A stretch of DNA of 55,848 nucleotides from an uncultured Vogesella sp. Lineage in GTDB: Bacteria > Pseudomonadota > Gammaproteobacteria > Burkholderiales > Chromobacteriaceae. Shown in pieces: positions 11,181 to 20,144 of the stretch; position 1 is the first letter of the stretch; every line of letters starts with the position of its first letter. The position numbers were made by a program, and so were the translations under genes. The DNA is taken from NCBI GenBank assembly GCA_946479405.1, contig CAMLGD010000001.1, forward strand, positions 1-55,848, given 5' to 3'. Under the pieces are notes generated by a model, which worked only from the letters and a program-made list of their open reading frames with translations, was not told where the DNA came from and did not search any database.

Positions 11181-11216
11181 AAAAAAAAAATACCTCTCCC
11201 TGTAAAAGGGAGAGGT
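11181..11216 (-). terminator. Strong intrinsic terminator on the minus strand
   Basis: Ten-bp perfect stem ACCTCTCCCT (11192-11201) / AGGGAGAGGT (11207-11216). On the minus strand it is followed by ten T (the A-run 11181-11190 on +). No annotated minus-strand protein gene lies upstream of it, which is the main reason to suspect an RNA gene. Confidence 0.85.
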
Positions 11217-11359
11217 CAACACCCGTGTCGTACCTGCAAGGTTCCCAATGGAACACGCAATAACGGCGTTATTGCTCTTGAAGCAGCTGTTCAAACCAAC
11301 CTTGCGAGCCACTTGTCGTGTTAGCCCCTGATTCCTCGCTTGGCCTTGCTTAAACAAGC
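11181..11359 (-). ncRNA. Candidate small RNA, about 178 nt
   Basis: The 400-base stretch 11180-11581 has no convincing protein gene but has the parts of a minus-strand RNA gene. A sigma70-like promoter reads TTGCCT (11389-11394), 17-bp spacer, TACCAT (11366-11371). The predicted start near 11359 coincides with a hairpin GCTT-GTTT-AAGC (11348-11359). A GCGAG/CTCGC stem follows. Then comes a long interrupted hairpin: CAAGGTT pairs with AACCTTG (11237-11243 / 11298-11304), GAACA with TGTTC, and an inner GCAATAA/TTATTGC. It ends in a strong terminator. I do not recognise the RNA. Its size is near that of 6S RNA, but the ends do not pair with each other as in 6S. Confidence 0.5.
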
Positions 11360-11365
11360 GTTTGA

Positions 11366-11394
11366 ATGGTACTTTTGCCGCTCCCTGCAGGCAA
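11366..11394 (-). promoter_or_regulatory. Putative sigma70 promoter of the candidate small RNA
   Basis: Minus strand: -35 TTGCCT (11389-11394) and -10 TACCAT (11366-11371) with a 17-bp spacer. It fires toward the orphan terminator at 11181-11216. Confidence 0.4.
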
Positions 11395-11581
11395 GATTTT
11401 TCTCGCAAAACAAAACAACCGTTTGTTTTTACGCCACAAGTCATACGCGCCGCCTGTTCGATAGCACAGGCTGACACGCCAGTAATGCCGGCAATGCTAG
11501 AATCGCGCCGTCCGATTGCCGGACAATCGACAAACTTCAATCTCTACCATCACCATGACTAGCAGCCAGCAGGAGGCGCGT

Positions 11582-12244
11582 GTGAGCTTCAAGGCCAACG
11601 ACTCGCTTACCGAACAGATCGCCCAATACCTAGGGCACAAGATCGTCAGCGGCGACATGCGCCCGGGGGAGCGTATCCAGGAATTGCGCATTGCGGCCGA
11701 GCTGGATGTCAGCCGTGGCTCGGTGCGCGAGGCATTGCTGATCCTGCAACGCCGCCATCTGGTGGACATCTACCCGCGCCGTGGCGCGATTGTCTCCAGC
11801 ATCAGCCCGGAAGACGTGCGCGAACTGTTTGCCCTGTGGTTCTTGCTGCTGGAACAAGCGGTGCAGAACCTGGCTGGCAGCTGGCAGAACGATGACTTGG
11901 CCGGCTTCATCGAGCTGATGACCGAGCTGGGCGAGCAACAGCGCAAGAGTGACAGTGAAGGCTTCTACCGCACCGGGGTGCAGTTTCTGGAACTGCTGTA
12001 CCAGCACTGCGGCAACCGCTACCTGCAGCAGACCCTGTTCGACCTGCTGCCACAGTCGCAGCGCTGCCTGTTTGCCATCCTGCGCGCAGGCAAGAATCAG
12101 ATTGATCGCACCTACGATTTCCTTGATCGCCTGCTCAAGGCCATCGTGGCACGCGATGGCAGCCAGTTGCAGCAGATGCTGCGCGAGTTCGGCATCCAGT
12201 ACAGCCATACCGCACAGGCAGCGGCGGCAGAGTTACTGGGCTGA
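11582..12244 (+). CDS. GntR-family transcriptional regulator (FadR/FCD-like)
   Basis: 220 aa with an N-terminal winged helix (LTEQIAQYLGHKIVSGDMRPGERI ... DVSRGSVREALLIL) followed by an all-helical FCD-type effector domain (~90-215). The start is decided by AGGAGG at 11571-11576, which lies 5 bases before GTG 11582. An in-frame ATG at 11555 would add nine residues but has no such site. The effector is unknown. The gene stands alone between the candidate RNA gene and a bidirectional terminator. Confidence 0.85.
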   Translation: MSFKANDSLTEQIAQYLGHKIVSGDMRPGERIQELRIAAELDVSRGSVREALLILQRRHLVDIYPRRGAIVSSISPEDVRELFALWFLLLEQAVQNLAGSWQNDDLAGFIELMTELGEQQRKSDSEGFYRTGVQFLELLYQHCGNRYLQQTLFDLLPQSQRCLFAILRAGKNQIDRTYDFLDRLLKAIVARDGSQLQQMLREFGIQYSHTAQAAAAELLG

Positions 12245-12260
12245 CAGGGGCCAAGCAATA

Positions 12261-12288
12261 AAAAAGCGGCCACCGGGCCGCTTTTTTT
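12261..12288. terminator. Bidirectional terminator between the GntR gene and folA
   Basis: Stem AAAAAGCGGCC (12261-12271) / GGCCGCTTTTT (12276-12286) with an ACCG loop. T-runs on both strands serve the two convergent genes. Confidence 0.92.
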
Positions 12289-12303
12289 GTCTGTGATAAC
12301 GGA

Positions 12304-12810
12304 CTAGCTCCGCCGCTGATAATCGGCAAAGTAATACTGCACACCGTTGGCCGCAACGAGGGTAGGCTGGGCCGTGCACTGCCACTGGTCGGCAGCCCAG
12401 GTCGGGAAATGCGCATCGCCGGCCACCACCAGATCGATATGGGTCAGACACAGCTTATCGGCCGACGGCAGTGCCTGTGCGTACAGGTTGGCACCACCAA
12501 TCACACACACTTCCTCCACCGCACCGGCCAGCGCCAATGCAGCGTCCAGCGAATGCGCTACGCTGACGCCGTCATGTTGCCAGTCTTGCTGGCGGGTAAT
12601 CACGATATTGAGACGCCCGGGCAACGGCCGGCCGATGGAATCGAACGTCTTGCGCCCCATGATCACCGGCTTGCCCAGCGTCACCGCCTTGAAATGCTTC
12701 AGGTCTTCCGGCAGATGCCACGGCAGGGTGTTGTCGATGCCGATCACGTTATCATGCGCCATCGCCGCCACCAGGGTGATGGTCGGGCGCGAGGTTGGCC
12801 GCAGGCTCAT
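12304..12810 (-). CDS. folA: Dihydrofolate reductase
   Basis: 168 aa; reduces dihydrofolate to tetrahydrofolate with NADPH. Recognisable are [19 protein letters not shown] (substrate/active-site region), [15 protein letters not shown] and [12 protein letters not shown]. Compared with short DHFRs it has about ten extra N-terminal residues ([10 protein letters not shown]); the iterated motif (12794-12803) encodes the LRPT part. The ATG overlaps the thyA stop in an ATGA (12807-12810), so translation is coupled to thyA, which produces the dihydrofolate that this enzyme recycles. Confidence 0.96.
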   Translation of the reverse strand: MSLRPTSRPTITLVAAMAHDNVIGIDNTLPWHLPEDLKHFKAVTLGKPVIMGRKTFDSIGRPLPGRLNIVITRQQDWQHDGVSVAHSLDAALALAGAVEEVCVIGGANLYAQALPSADKLCLTHIDLVVAGDAHFPTWAADQWQCTAQPTLVAANGVQYYFADYQRRS

Positions 12811-13601
12811 ACCGCCACCTCCGCCTTGATGTGCGGGTGCGGATCGTAGCCTTCCAGCGTGAAGTCTTCAAACTTGAAGGCGAACATGTCGCTGACGTCC
12901 GGGTTGATGCGCATGGTCGGCAGCGGGCGCGGTTCGCGCGACAGCTGCAACCGGGTCTGCTCCATATGATTGCTGTACAGGTGGGCATCGCCCAGCGTGT
13001 GCACAAAATCACCCGGTTTGAGGCCGCACACCTGCGCCACCATCATGGTCAGCAGCGCATAGCTGGCGATGTTGAATGGTACGCCGAGGAAAATGTCCGC
13101 CGAGCGCTGGTACAGCTGGCAGGACAGCCGGCCATCCGCCACGTAAAACTGGAACAGGCTGTGGCACGGCGGCAGCGCCATCTCGTCCACCAGCGCCGGG
13201 TTCCACGCCGACACCATCAGCCGGCGCGAGTCCGGGTTGCGACGAATCATCTCTACCACATTGCTGATCTGGTCGATGTGGCCGCCATCCGGCGCCGGCC
13301 AGCTACGCCACTGGTAGCCGTACACCGGGCCAAGGTCGCCATTGTCGTCGGCCCAGTCGTCCCAGATCGATACGCCGTTTTCCTTCAGGTAGCGGATATT
13401 GGTATCGCCACTCAGAAACCACAGCAACTCGTGAATGATGGAGCGCAGATGGCACTTCTTGGTGGTTACCAGCGGGAAACCCTGCGCCAGGTCGAAGCGC
13501 ATCTGGTAACCAAACACCGAGCGGGTGCCGGTACCGGTGCGATCGGACTTGTCGACACCGTGCTCCAGCACATGGCGCATCAGATCTAGATATTGCTTCA
13601 T
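12807..13601 (-). CDS. thyA: Thymidylate synthase
   Basis: 264 aa, the same length as E. coli ThyA; methylates dUMP to dTMP using methylene-tetrahydrofolate. The catalytic Cys is in [13 protein letters not shown], and [10 protein letters not shown] and [18 protein letters not shown] are family motifs. The ATG at 13601 begins [15 protein letters not shown], preceded by CGAGGT; a 28-codon in-frame upstream extension has no family similarity. folA overlaps its stop. Confidence 0.97.
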   Translation of the reverse strand: MKQYLDLMRHVLEHGVDKSDRTGTGTRSVFGYQMRFDLAQGFPLVTTKKCHLRSIIHELLWFLSGDTNIRYLKENGVSIWDDWADDNGDLGPVYGYQWRSWPAPDGGHIDQISNVVEMIRRNPDSRRLMVSAWNPALVDEMALPPCHSLFQFYVADGRLSCQLYQRSADIFLGVPFNIASYALLTMMVAQVCGLKPGDFVHTLGDAHLYSNHMEQTRLQLSREPRPLPTMRINPDVSDMFAFKFEDFTLEGYDPHPHIKAEVAV

Positions 13602-13655
13602 CGGTACCTCGAAAACACAGAACAGAAACCGCGCGATTGTACGGTTATTGATGCC

Positions 13656-13665
13656 TGCGGCCAAC
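13656..13665 (-). repeat. Iterated motif, single copy upstream of thyA
   Basis: Exact TGCGGCCAAC in the 171-base divergent region between thyA and flhB. This gap holds no gene; promoters for both flanking genes should lie here but I cannot place them with confidence. Confidence 0.9.
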
Positions 13666-13772
13666 CTGGACGCCAAGCCGACCACCTGCCCACTTGATCA
13701 AACTCCCCCGCAGCCAGGCTGCAATCGGCTAACATCGCCGCTTGGCAGCTACTAATTAAATACACGCGAGCA

Positions 13773-14942
13773 ATGGCAGAAGAAAGCGACAAGGAAGACC
13801 GCACCGAAGCACCCTCGCCCCGGCGGCTGGAACAGGCCCGCGCCGAGGGCAATGTGCCGCGTTCGCGCGAACTGTCCACCTTTGCCGTTACCGCCACCGG
13901 CCTGGCGCTGCTGATGGCCACCGGCAGCAGCATCTACCAGTTTTTGCACAAGCTGATGATCGATTGGTTCACTTTCGACCAGCGCAAGGCAATCGATGGA
14001 GTGCAGATCCTCGAACACTTCCGCAGCAGTCTGCTGGATGCGCTGATGATCCTGGCACCGATCCTGGGTGCGCTGTTTCTGGTTGCCGCGCTGACACCAC
14101 TGAGCATCGGCGGCTGGAACCTGACCAGCAAGGGCTTCATGCCCAACTTTGGCAAGCTCAATCCTGGCCCCGGCATCAAGCGTATGTTTTCGGTGCAGGC
14201 CGCCACCGAAGGCTTGAAGGCGATTCTGAAAAGCGCGCTGATTGGCGGCGTCGCCACCTGGGTGATCTGGAGCGAGCGCGGTGAACTGGTCGGGCTGGTG
14301 AGCATGCCGCTGGATCGCGCGCTGGCGGAGCTGATCAAGCTGATGGAGCACACCTTCCTGATGGTGGTGGGCGCCATGCTGCTACTGGTGCTAATCGATG
14401 TCCCGTTCCAGCTGTGGCAATACCAGAAGAACCTGCGCATGACCAAGGAAGAGCTGAAGCAGGAATACAAGGAGCAGGAAGGCTCGCCGGAAGTCAAAGG
14501 CCGCATCCGCCAGCTGCAGCGCGAAGCAGCGCGCAAACGCATGATGCAAGAAGTGCCCAAGGCTAACGTGATCGTCACCAACCCGACCCACTATGCGGTG
14601 GCACTGCAATACGAAGAAGGCATGAGCGCCCCCAAACTGATCGCCAAAGGCTCGCTGAAGGTGGCCGAGCGCATCATCGGCATGGGCAAGGAGCATCGCG
14701 TGGCGGTGCTGCGCGCACCCAGTTTTGCCCGTGCCCTGTATTTCAATGTCGAGCTGAACGAAGCCATTCCGGCCAAGCTGTATACTGCGGCCGCGCAAGT
14801 GCTGGCTTATGTTTACCAGCTGCAGCAGTATGAGCAGAGCGGCGGCGTTTCACCGGTTTTCCCGGAAAAACTGCAGGTCCCGCCTGAACTTGACCCCGAA
14901 TCCAAACGCAATCAACATACTGCGCCCACCGGCACCCCGTAA
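13773..14942 (+). CDS. flhB: Flagellar type III export protein FlhB
   Basis: 389-aa inner-membrane export gate component that switches substrate specificity from hook to filament. The N-terminus (DRTEAPSPRRLEQARAEGNVPRSREL), four hydrophobic segments (~30-220) and the autocleavage site NPTH in VTNPTHYAVALQY are all present. The C-terminal tail continues ~40 residues past the usual FlhB-C core and is proline-rich. It is the first gene of a flagellar operon, 6 bases before flhA. Confidence 0.97.
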   Translation: MAEESDKEDRTEAPSPRRLEQARAEGNVPRSRELSTFAVTATGLALLMATGSSIYQFLHKLMIDWFTFDQRKAIDGVQILEHFRSSLLDALMILAPILGALFLVAALTPLSIGGWNLTSKGFMPNFGKLNPGPGIKRMFSVQAATEGLKAILKSALIGGVATWVIWSERGELVGLVSMPLDRALAELIKLMEHTFLMVVGAMLLLVLIDVPFQLWQYQKNLRMTKEELKQEYKEQEGSPEVKGRIRQLQREAARKRMMQEVPKANVIVTNPTHYAVALQYEEGMSAPKLIAKGSLKVAERIIGMGKEHRVAVLRAPSFARALYFNVELNEAIPAKLYTAAAQVLAYVYQLQQYEQSGGVSPVFPEKLQVPPELDPESKRNQHTAPTGTP

Positions 14943-14948
14943 CAAGGC

Positions 14949-17036
14949 ATGAACAAGCTGCTCGAAGTGCTCAAGAAAATCGACGTCAACACCCTGGCAG
15001 GGCCGATCCTGATCATGCTGGTGTTGTCGATGATGGTGTTGCCGCTGCCACCGCTGCTGCTCGACATCTTTTTCACCTTCAACATCGCCATTTCCATCAT
15101 CGTGCTGATGGTGGGGGTGAACACGCGCGAGCCGCTGGAGTTTTCCTCCTTCCCTACCCTGCTGCTGATCACCACCCTGCTGCGCCTGTCGCTGAACGTG
15201 GCCAGTAGCCGCATCATCCTGCTGGAAGGCCACACCGGCACCAGTGCCGCCGGTAAGGTGATCGAATCGTTCGCCCACTTCCTGATCGGCGACAACATCA
15301 CCATCGGTATCGTGGTGTTCGTCATCCTCACCATCATCAACTTCGTGGTGATCACCAAGGGCGCCGGCCGTATCGCCGAAGTGTCGGCCCGCTTCACCCT
15401 GGACGCGATGCCCGGCAAGCAGATGGCCATCGATGCCGACCTCAACGCCGGCTTGATCGGCGAGGACGACGCCCGCCGCCGCCGCGCCAAGATCACCGAA
15501 GAGGCCAACTTCTTCGGCTCCATGGATGGTGCCTCCAAGTTCGTGCGCGGCGATGCCGTCGCCGGCATCCTGATCATGGTGATCAACATTGTCGGCGGCC
15601 TGATCATCGGCGTGGTACAGCATGATCTGGATGTCGCCAGCGCCGCCGAAACCTACACCCTGCTCACCATCGGTGACGGCCTGGTGGCACAGATTCCGGC
15701 GCTGATCATCTCTACCGCCGCCGGTATGGTGGTGGCCCGGGTCGGCACGGAAAAAGGCATTTCCGAACAACTGGCCGGCCAGCTGTTCGCCAACCCCACC
15801 GTGCTGTACCTCACCGCCGGCGTCATCGGCCTGCTTGGCCTGATCCCCAACATGCCGCATCTGGCGTTCCTGCTGATTGCCGCCACGCTGGCCGGTACCG
15901 CCCGCTGGTTGGAAAAACTCAGCCAGCAGAAAGAACAAGCGGTAGCGACGGTCAGCGAACAACCGCCGCCGGCGGTGCTGGAACAACCGCTGGCCGAAGT
16001 GGGCTGGAAGGATGTGCAACCGGTAGACGCGCTGGGACTGGAAGTGGGCTACCGCCTGATTCCGCTGGTCGATCGCGACCAGGATGGCGAGCTGTTGCGC
16101 CGCATTCGCGGCATCCGCAAGAAGATGGCACAGGAACTGGGCTTCCTGGTGCCGCCGGTACACATCCGCGACAACCTGGAAATCCGCCCCAATGCCTATC
16201 GCATCCTGTTGAAAGGGGTGGAGATCGGCAATGGCGAGGCCTATATCGGCCAGTTCCTGGCCATCAACCCCGGCCAGGTCAGTGGCGATCTGCAAGGCAC
16301 GCCCACCACCGATCCGGCGTTTGGCCTGCCGGCGACCTGGATCGATGCCAGCAAGCGCGACGAAGCGCAGAACCTCGGCTACACGGTGGTGGATGCCAGT
16401 ACCGTGGTGGCGACCCACATTTCCAACCTGCTGCAGACCCACGCCGCCGAGCTGCTAGGCCGCGAAGAGGTACAGGCGCTGATCGAACACGTGGCCAAGG
16501 AAGCGCCCAAACTGGTGGAAGACCTGGTGCCCAAGGTGGTACCGATCGGCATCCTGCAGAAGGTGCTGCAGCAGTTGCTGCTGGACGGCATCCACCTGCG
16601 CGACTTCCGCACTATCATCGAAACGCTGGCCGACCATGTGGCCATTACCCAGGATATCGACGACCTGACCAGCGCCGTCCGTACCGCGCTGTCGCGTGCC
16701 ATCGTGCAGCAGCTGTTCCCGGGCGAGCAGGAACTGCCGCTGATGACACTGGAGCCGCAACTGGAAAACATCCTGATGCAGGCGGTCAACAGCAAGGCCG
16801 GCGGCGGGCTGGAACCGGGTCTTGCAGAGAACCTGTTGTCCAACGCCGCGCATCAAACAGAAAATGTTGAAAATCAAGGGTACAATCCGGTGCTGCTCAC
16901 ACCGCCTGGATTGCGGCCGCTTTTGGCACGCTTCTTGCGCCGGGCACTGCCGCAACTGCGGGTCATTTCTCATAATGAGATACCCGACAGCAAATCCATT
17001 CGTATAATTGCGGTGATCGGGGGGAGCAAAGGCTAA
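14949..17036 (+). CDS. flhA: Flagellar type III export protein FlhA
   Basis: 695 aa, normal for FlhA, the large export-gate protein. About eight hydrophobic segments occupy the first ~320 residues, including the conserved FHIPEP-type loop region with RFTLDAMPGKQMAIDADLNAGLI. The soluble C-domain (~350-695) docks export chaperones. The space to flhB is six bases and AAGG lies very close to the ATG, so translation is probably coupled. Confidence 0.97.
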   Translation: MNKLLEVLKKIDVNTLAGPILIMLVLSMMVLPLPPLLLDIFFTFNIAISIIVLMVGVNTREPLEFSSFPTLLLITTLLRLSLNVASSRIILLEGHTGTSAAGKVIESFAHFLIGDNITIGIVVFVILTIINFVVITKGAGRIAEVSARFTLDAMPGKQMAIDADLNAGLIGEDDARRRRAKITEEANFFGSMDGASKFVRGDAVAGILIMVINIVGGLIIGVVQHDLDVASAAETYTLLTIGDGLVAQIPALIISTAAGMVVARVGTEKGISEQLAGQLFANPTVLYLTAGVIGLLGLIPNMPHLAFLLIAATLAGTARWLEKLSQQKEQAVATVSEQPPPAVLEQPLAEVGWKDVQPVDALGLEVGYRLIPLVDRDQDGELLRRIRGIRKKMAQELGFLVPPVHIRDNLEIRPNAYRILLKGVEIGNGEAYIGQFLAINPGQVSGDLQGTPTTDPAFGLPATWIDASKRDEAQNLGYTVVDASTVVATHISNLLQTHAAELLGREEVQALIEHVAKEAPKLVEDLVPKVVPIGILQKVLQQLLLDGIHLRDFRTIIETLADHVAITQDIDDLTSAVRTALSRAIVQQLFPGEQELPLMTLEPQLENILMQAVNSKAGGGLEPGLAENLLSNAAHQTENVENQGYNPVLLTPPGLRPLLARFLRRALPQLRVISHNEIPDSKSIRIIAVIGGSKG

Positions 17037-17042
17037 CGCACA

Positions 17043-18488
17043 ATGGTCGTCAGAAAGTTCTACGGCAAAACTACACGCGACGCGCTGCGCCAGGTTCGGG
17101 AAGAACTTGGCGCTGATGCGTTGATCCTGTCCAATCGCCCGACGTTGGGCGGTGGGGTAGAGATCATGGCGGTTGCCGATGCTGACGTATCCGCGATTGC
17201 CACCACACTTACGCCGCCGGCCCAGCCCAAGCCACCGCGCAACACCGCGCAACAGCCTGCGGCCAACCCGCCGCCGGCCTCTGCCGCCAGTGGCAGCGCC
17301 CCCGCCGTCAACCGCGCGCTGGCCCGCACCTACGCCATGCCGGTGGAACCGCTGGACGAGCCACCGGCACCGCCGACGCCACCCACGCCACCACCAGAGC
17401 CGGAACCGGCGCGCAACCAGCCGCAGCCGTTTCTGCAGCACGTACAGCAGAGCAATAGCCGGCGTCCGGCATCGGTGCCCCCACCGTCAGCCACCCCGCG
17501 CAGCAGCAATGCCGCAGAGACAGATGCCGAGCGCGAGCAGATGTCGCAGGAACTCAAGCAGATCAGCGACGAGATCAAGCAGTTGCGCAGCCTGCTGCAA
17601 AGCCAGCTGGCCGGCTTTGCCTGGTCGGACATGGAGCAGCGCAGCCCCAACCGCGCCGAGCTGTTCCGCCACCTGCTCACCGCCGGCTTCAGCTCCGCGC
17701 TGATTCGCCAGCTCACCCAGAAGCTGCCGCCGCAATACGACGGCGAAATCGCACAGAAATGGGCGCGCTCGGCGCTGATCCACAACCTCAAGTGCATGGA
17801 CCCGCAGCACGACCCGATCGAGGCCGGCGGCATCTTTGCACTGGTCGGCCCCACCGGTGTCGGCAAGACCACCACCGTGGCCAAGTTGGCCGCACGCGCC
17901 ACCATGCGCCATGGCGCACAGAACGTGGCGCTGATCACCACCGATACCTACCGTATCGGCGCGCAGGACCAGTTGCGCATCTACGGCAAGATCCTCGGGG
18001 TGCCGGTGTTCTCGGTACAGAACGAAGGTGACCTGCAGCTGACGCTGGCCGACCTGACCCCGCGCAAGATCGTGCTGATCGACACCGTGGGCATGAGCCA
18101 GCGCGATGCGCGGGTGCAAAGCCAGCTGGAAATGTTCAAACAGGCCGGCCGCCCGGTACAGCGCCTGCTGCTGCTGGCAGCCAATGCCGACGGCCACACG
18201 CTGGAAGACGTAGTGCGCCACTACAAGGGCGAAGGCCTGACCGGCGCCATCATCTCCAAGATCGACGAGGCACTGGCGCTGGGCCCCAGCCTGGATGTGG
18301 TAATCCGCAACCGCCTGCGCCTGTTCTACGTCACCAACGGCCAGCGCGTGCCGGAAGACATTCACGCCGCGCACGCCGAGCTGCTGATCGACCGCGCGCT
18401 GCGCGCTGCGCAGCAGCATTCACCGTTCAGCCCGTCCGGCGACGAGCTGAATCTGGTCAACGCCGCACAATCCGGCTGGCTGGGCTGA
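17043..18488 (+). CDS. flhF: Flagellar GTPase FlhF
   Basis: 481-aa SRP-type GTPase that sets flagellar position and number at the pole. The N-terminal B-domain begins MVVRKFYGKTTRDALRQVREELG. A proline/alanine-rich linker (~60-155) precedes the NG domain. The P-loop is GPTGVGKTTTVAKLAARA, followed by TTDTYRIGAQDQL and LIDTVGMSQRD. In-gene motif copies occur at 17258 (peptide PAANPP) and 17885 (KLAARA). It precedes flhG by four bases, the conserved pairing of GTPase and MinD-like partner. Confidence 0.95.
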   Translation: MVVRKFYGKTTRDALRQVREELGADALILSNRPTLGGGVEIMAVADADVSAIATTLTPPAQPKPPRNTAQQPAANPPPASAASGSAPAVNRALARTYAMPVEPLDEPPAPPTPPTPPPEPEPARNQPQPFLQHVQQSNSRRPASVPPPSATPRSSNAAETDAEREQMSQELKQISDEIKQLRSLLQSQLAGFAWSDMEQRSPNRAELFRHLLTAGFSSALIRQLTQKLPPQYDGEIAQKWARSALIHNLKCMDPQHDPIEAGGIFALVGPTGVGKTTTVAKLAARATMRHGAQNVALITTDTYRIGAQDQLRIYGKILGVPVFSVQNEGDLQLTLADLTPRKIVLIDTVGMSQRDARVQSQLEMFKQAGRPVQRLLLLAANADGHTLEDVVRHYKGEGLTGAIISKIDEALALGPSLDVVIRNRLRLFYVTNGQRVPEDIHAAHAELLIDRALRAAQQHSPFSPSGDELNLVNAAQSGWLG

Positions 18489-18492
18489 CAGC

Positions 18493-19353
18493 ATGAGCGA
18501 CCAAGCCTCCAGCCTGCGCCAGGCAAGTGCGCAATCCCACTACCCGCCCTCGTTTGCCTTTTTTGGCGGCGAAGGCAGCGGCGTCAGCACCGTGGTGGGC
18601 GAACTGGCTGCAGCGCTGGCGATGAGCGGCCAACGTCCACTACTGGTGGAACACCAGCCGGGCAACCATCAGGCACGCCGCCTGGGCCTGCCCACCAGTG
18701 CCAGCTTTGCCAGCCTGTCCATCAGCCTGGGCGGCGTCAGCGACCTGCTGGTCAGCAACCGCTACGGCCTGAGCCTGGTCAACCTGGTGGCCAGCAGCGA
18801 GGAGCGTACCCGCATGTCGCCGCGGCTATGGCGGCGGCTGGCCAGCGAATTCGCCGCGCTGGAAGCCGATAACAGCATGCTGCTGATCGATGCGCCGGCC
18901 TTGATCGAAGATCCGGCGCCGCTATGCATCGCCGACAACCTGGTGCTGGTACTCAGCCCGGATGCCGACAGCCTGACCCAGGGCTATGCCAGTCTGAAAC
19001 GGCTGGCCGGCGATTACGCCCGCCGTCGTTTCAACGTGCTGGTCAACCGCGCCCAGGATTTCAACGAAGCCCAGGCCGTGTTCAACCGCCTCAGCGGCGT
19101 GGCCGGCGACTATCTGTCGGTGGCGCTGCGCTGGGTGGGCTTCGTGCCGCTGGACCACACCGTGCGCAAGAGCCAGACCCTGCGCCGCCCTACCGTCGAA
19201 GCCTTTGCCGACAGCGAAGCGGCGCTGGCCTGCCGCCAACTGGCGCAGATGCTGCCACGCTGGCATGGCCCGGACAGTGCCACCCAGCGCGCCAGCTATC
19301 TGGAACACTTGCTGATGACCACCAAATCGCTTGCAGATCTGACAGGAAGCTGA
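18493..19353 (+). CDS. flhG: FlhG/FleN-like MinD-family protein with degenerate Walker A
   Basis: 286 aa, in the exact position of FlhG. The MinD-type fold is recognisable: a P-loop region at 25-35, Walker B-like MLLIDAPA (129-136) and LVNRAQDFNEAQ. However, the P-loop reads GGEGSGVSTVV, where family members have GGKGGVGKT. Both the deviant-Walker lysine and the phosphate-binding lysine are absent, and the switch I Asp region reads LLVEHQPG. ATP hydrolysis is therefore doubtful. It may act on FlhF or on a transcriptional activator without an ATP cycle. Calling it FlhG rests on position and fold. Confidence 0.85.
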   Translation: MSDQASSLRQASAQSHYPPSFAFFGGEGSGVSTVVGELAAALAMSGQRPLLVEHQPGNHQARRLGLPTSASFASLSISLGGVSDLLVSNRYGLSLVNLVASSEERTRMSPRLWRRLASEFAALEADNSMLLIDAPALIEDPAPLCIADNLVLVLSPDADSLTQGYASLKRLAGDYARRRFNVLVNRAQDFNEAQAVFNRLSGVAGDYLSVALRWVGFVPLDHTVRKSQTLRRPTVEAFADSEAALACRQLAQMLPRWHGPDSATQRASYLEHLLMTTKSLADLTGS

Positions 19354-19354
19354 C

Positions 19355-20101
19355 ATGGCAGCCCCCCATAAAATACGCGCCTACGCCCAAGTTGCCGCCA
19401 CGCGCGAACAGATCGACATCGAGCGCCACACGCCGCTGGTGAAGAAGCTGGCCAGCATGCTGGTGGCCCGCCTGCCGGCCAGCGTCGATATCAACGACCT
19501 GATCCAGGTTGGCATCATCGGGCTGATGGAAGCGGCCAAGCAGTTTGATGCCAGCCAGGGCGTGCAGTTTGAAACTTTCGCCAGCCAGCGCATCCGCGGC
19601 GCCATGCTGGACGAACTGCGTCGCGAAGACTGGATGCCGCGCCAGACGCGGCGCAACACCCGCCAGATAGAAACCGCCATCCACACCCTGGAACAGCAGC
19701 TGGGCCGCCCGCCGCTGGAAAGCGAGATCGCCGAACATCTGGAACTGCCGCTGGAGCAGTATCAGGAGATGCTGGGCGAGTGCCGCGGCATCAGCTTGGT
19801 GCATTTTTCTGACTTCGAAGACGACGAAGGCAACAGCAGTGGCCACCACGTGGAAAACGTGGTGGACGAAAACAGCCACGAACCGGTCGATATCCTGGCC
19901 AGCGGCGCCTTCCGCAGCTCACTGGTGGACGCCATCAAGCTGCTGCCGGAACGTGACCAGCTGGTCATGAGCCTGTACTACGAACAAGAGTTGAACCTGA
20001 AGGAAATTGGCGCCGTGCTTGGCGTCTCCGAATCGCGCGTCTGCCAGCTGCACAGCCAGGCGGTAACCCGCCTGCGCAGCCGCCTGCGCGACTGGATTTG
20101 A
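19355..20101 (+). CDS. fliA: RNA polymerase sigma factor for flagellar genes (sigma-28)
   Basis: 248 aa. Regions 2 (VDINDLIQVGIIGLMEAAKQFD, FASQRIRGAMLDELRREDWMPR), 3 (LEQQLGRPPLESEIAEHL) and 4 (LPERDQLVMSLYYEQELNLKEIGAVLGVSESRVCQL) are all intact. FliA reads late flagellar and chemotaxis promoters and is held in check by FlgM. Its ATG lies one base after the flhG stop. Confidence 0.96.
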   Translation: MAAPHKIRAYAQVAATREQIDIERHTPLVKKLASMLVARLPASVDINDLIQVGIIGLMEAAKQFDASQGVQFETFASQRIRGAMLDELRREDWMPRQTRRNTRQIETAIHTLEQQLGRPPLESEIAEHLELPLEQYQEMLGECRGISLVHFSDFEDDEGNSSGHHVENVVDENSHEPVDILASGAFRSSLVDAIKLLPERDQLVMSLYYEQELNLKEIGAVLGVSESRVCQLHSQAVTRLRSRLRDWI

Positions 20102-20111
20102 TGCGGCCAAC
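20102..20111 (-). repeat. Iterated motif touching the fliA stop codon
   Basis: Exact TGCGGCCAAC starting immediately after the fliA TGA (20099-20101), in the 43-base fliA-motC gap. Confidence 0.9.
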
Positions 20112-20144
20112 CTTTTGCGCCGCCAGTAAACGGAACCCTACATT

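Noticed and set aside
11181..11359. 6S RNA or tmRNA identity for the candidate small RNA
   Set aside because: Length is similar to 6S, but the two ends do not pair and there is no tmRNA tag sequence or CCA-type acceptor end.
11073..11540. 155-codon minus-strand opening across the candidate RNA region
   Set aside because: No ribosome binding site or family likeness, it overlaps the DUF2721 gene, and the promoter and terminator fit an RNA better.
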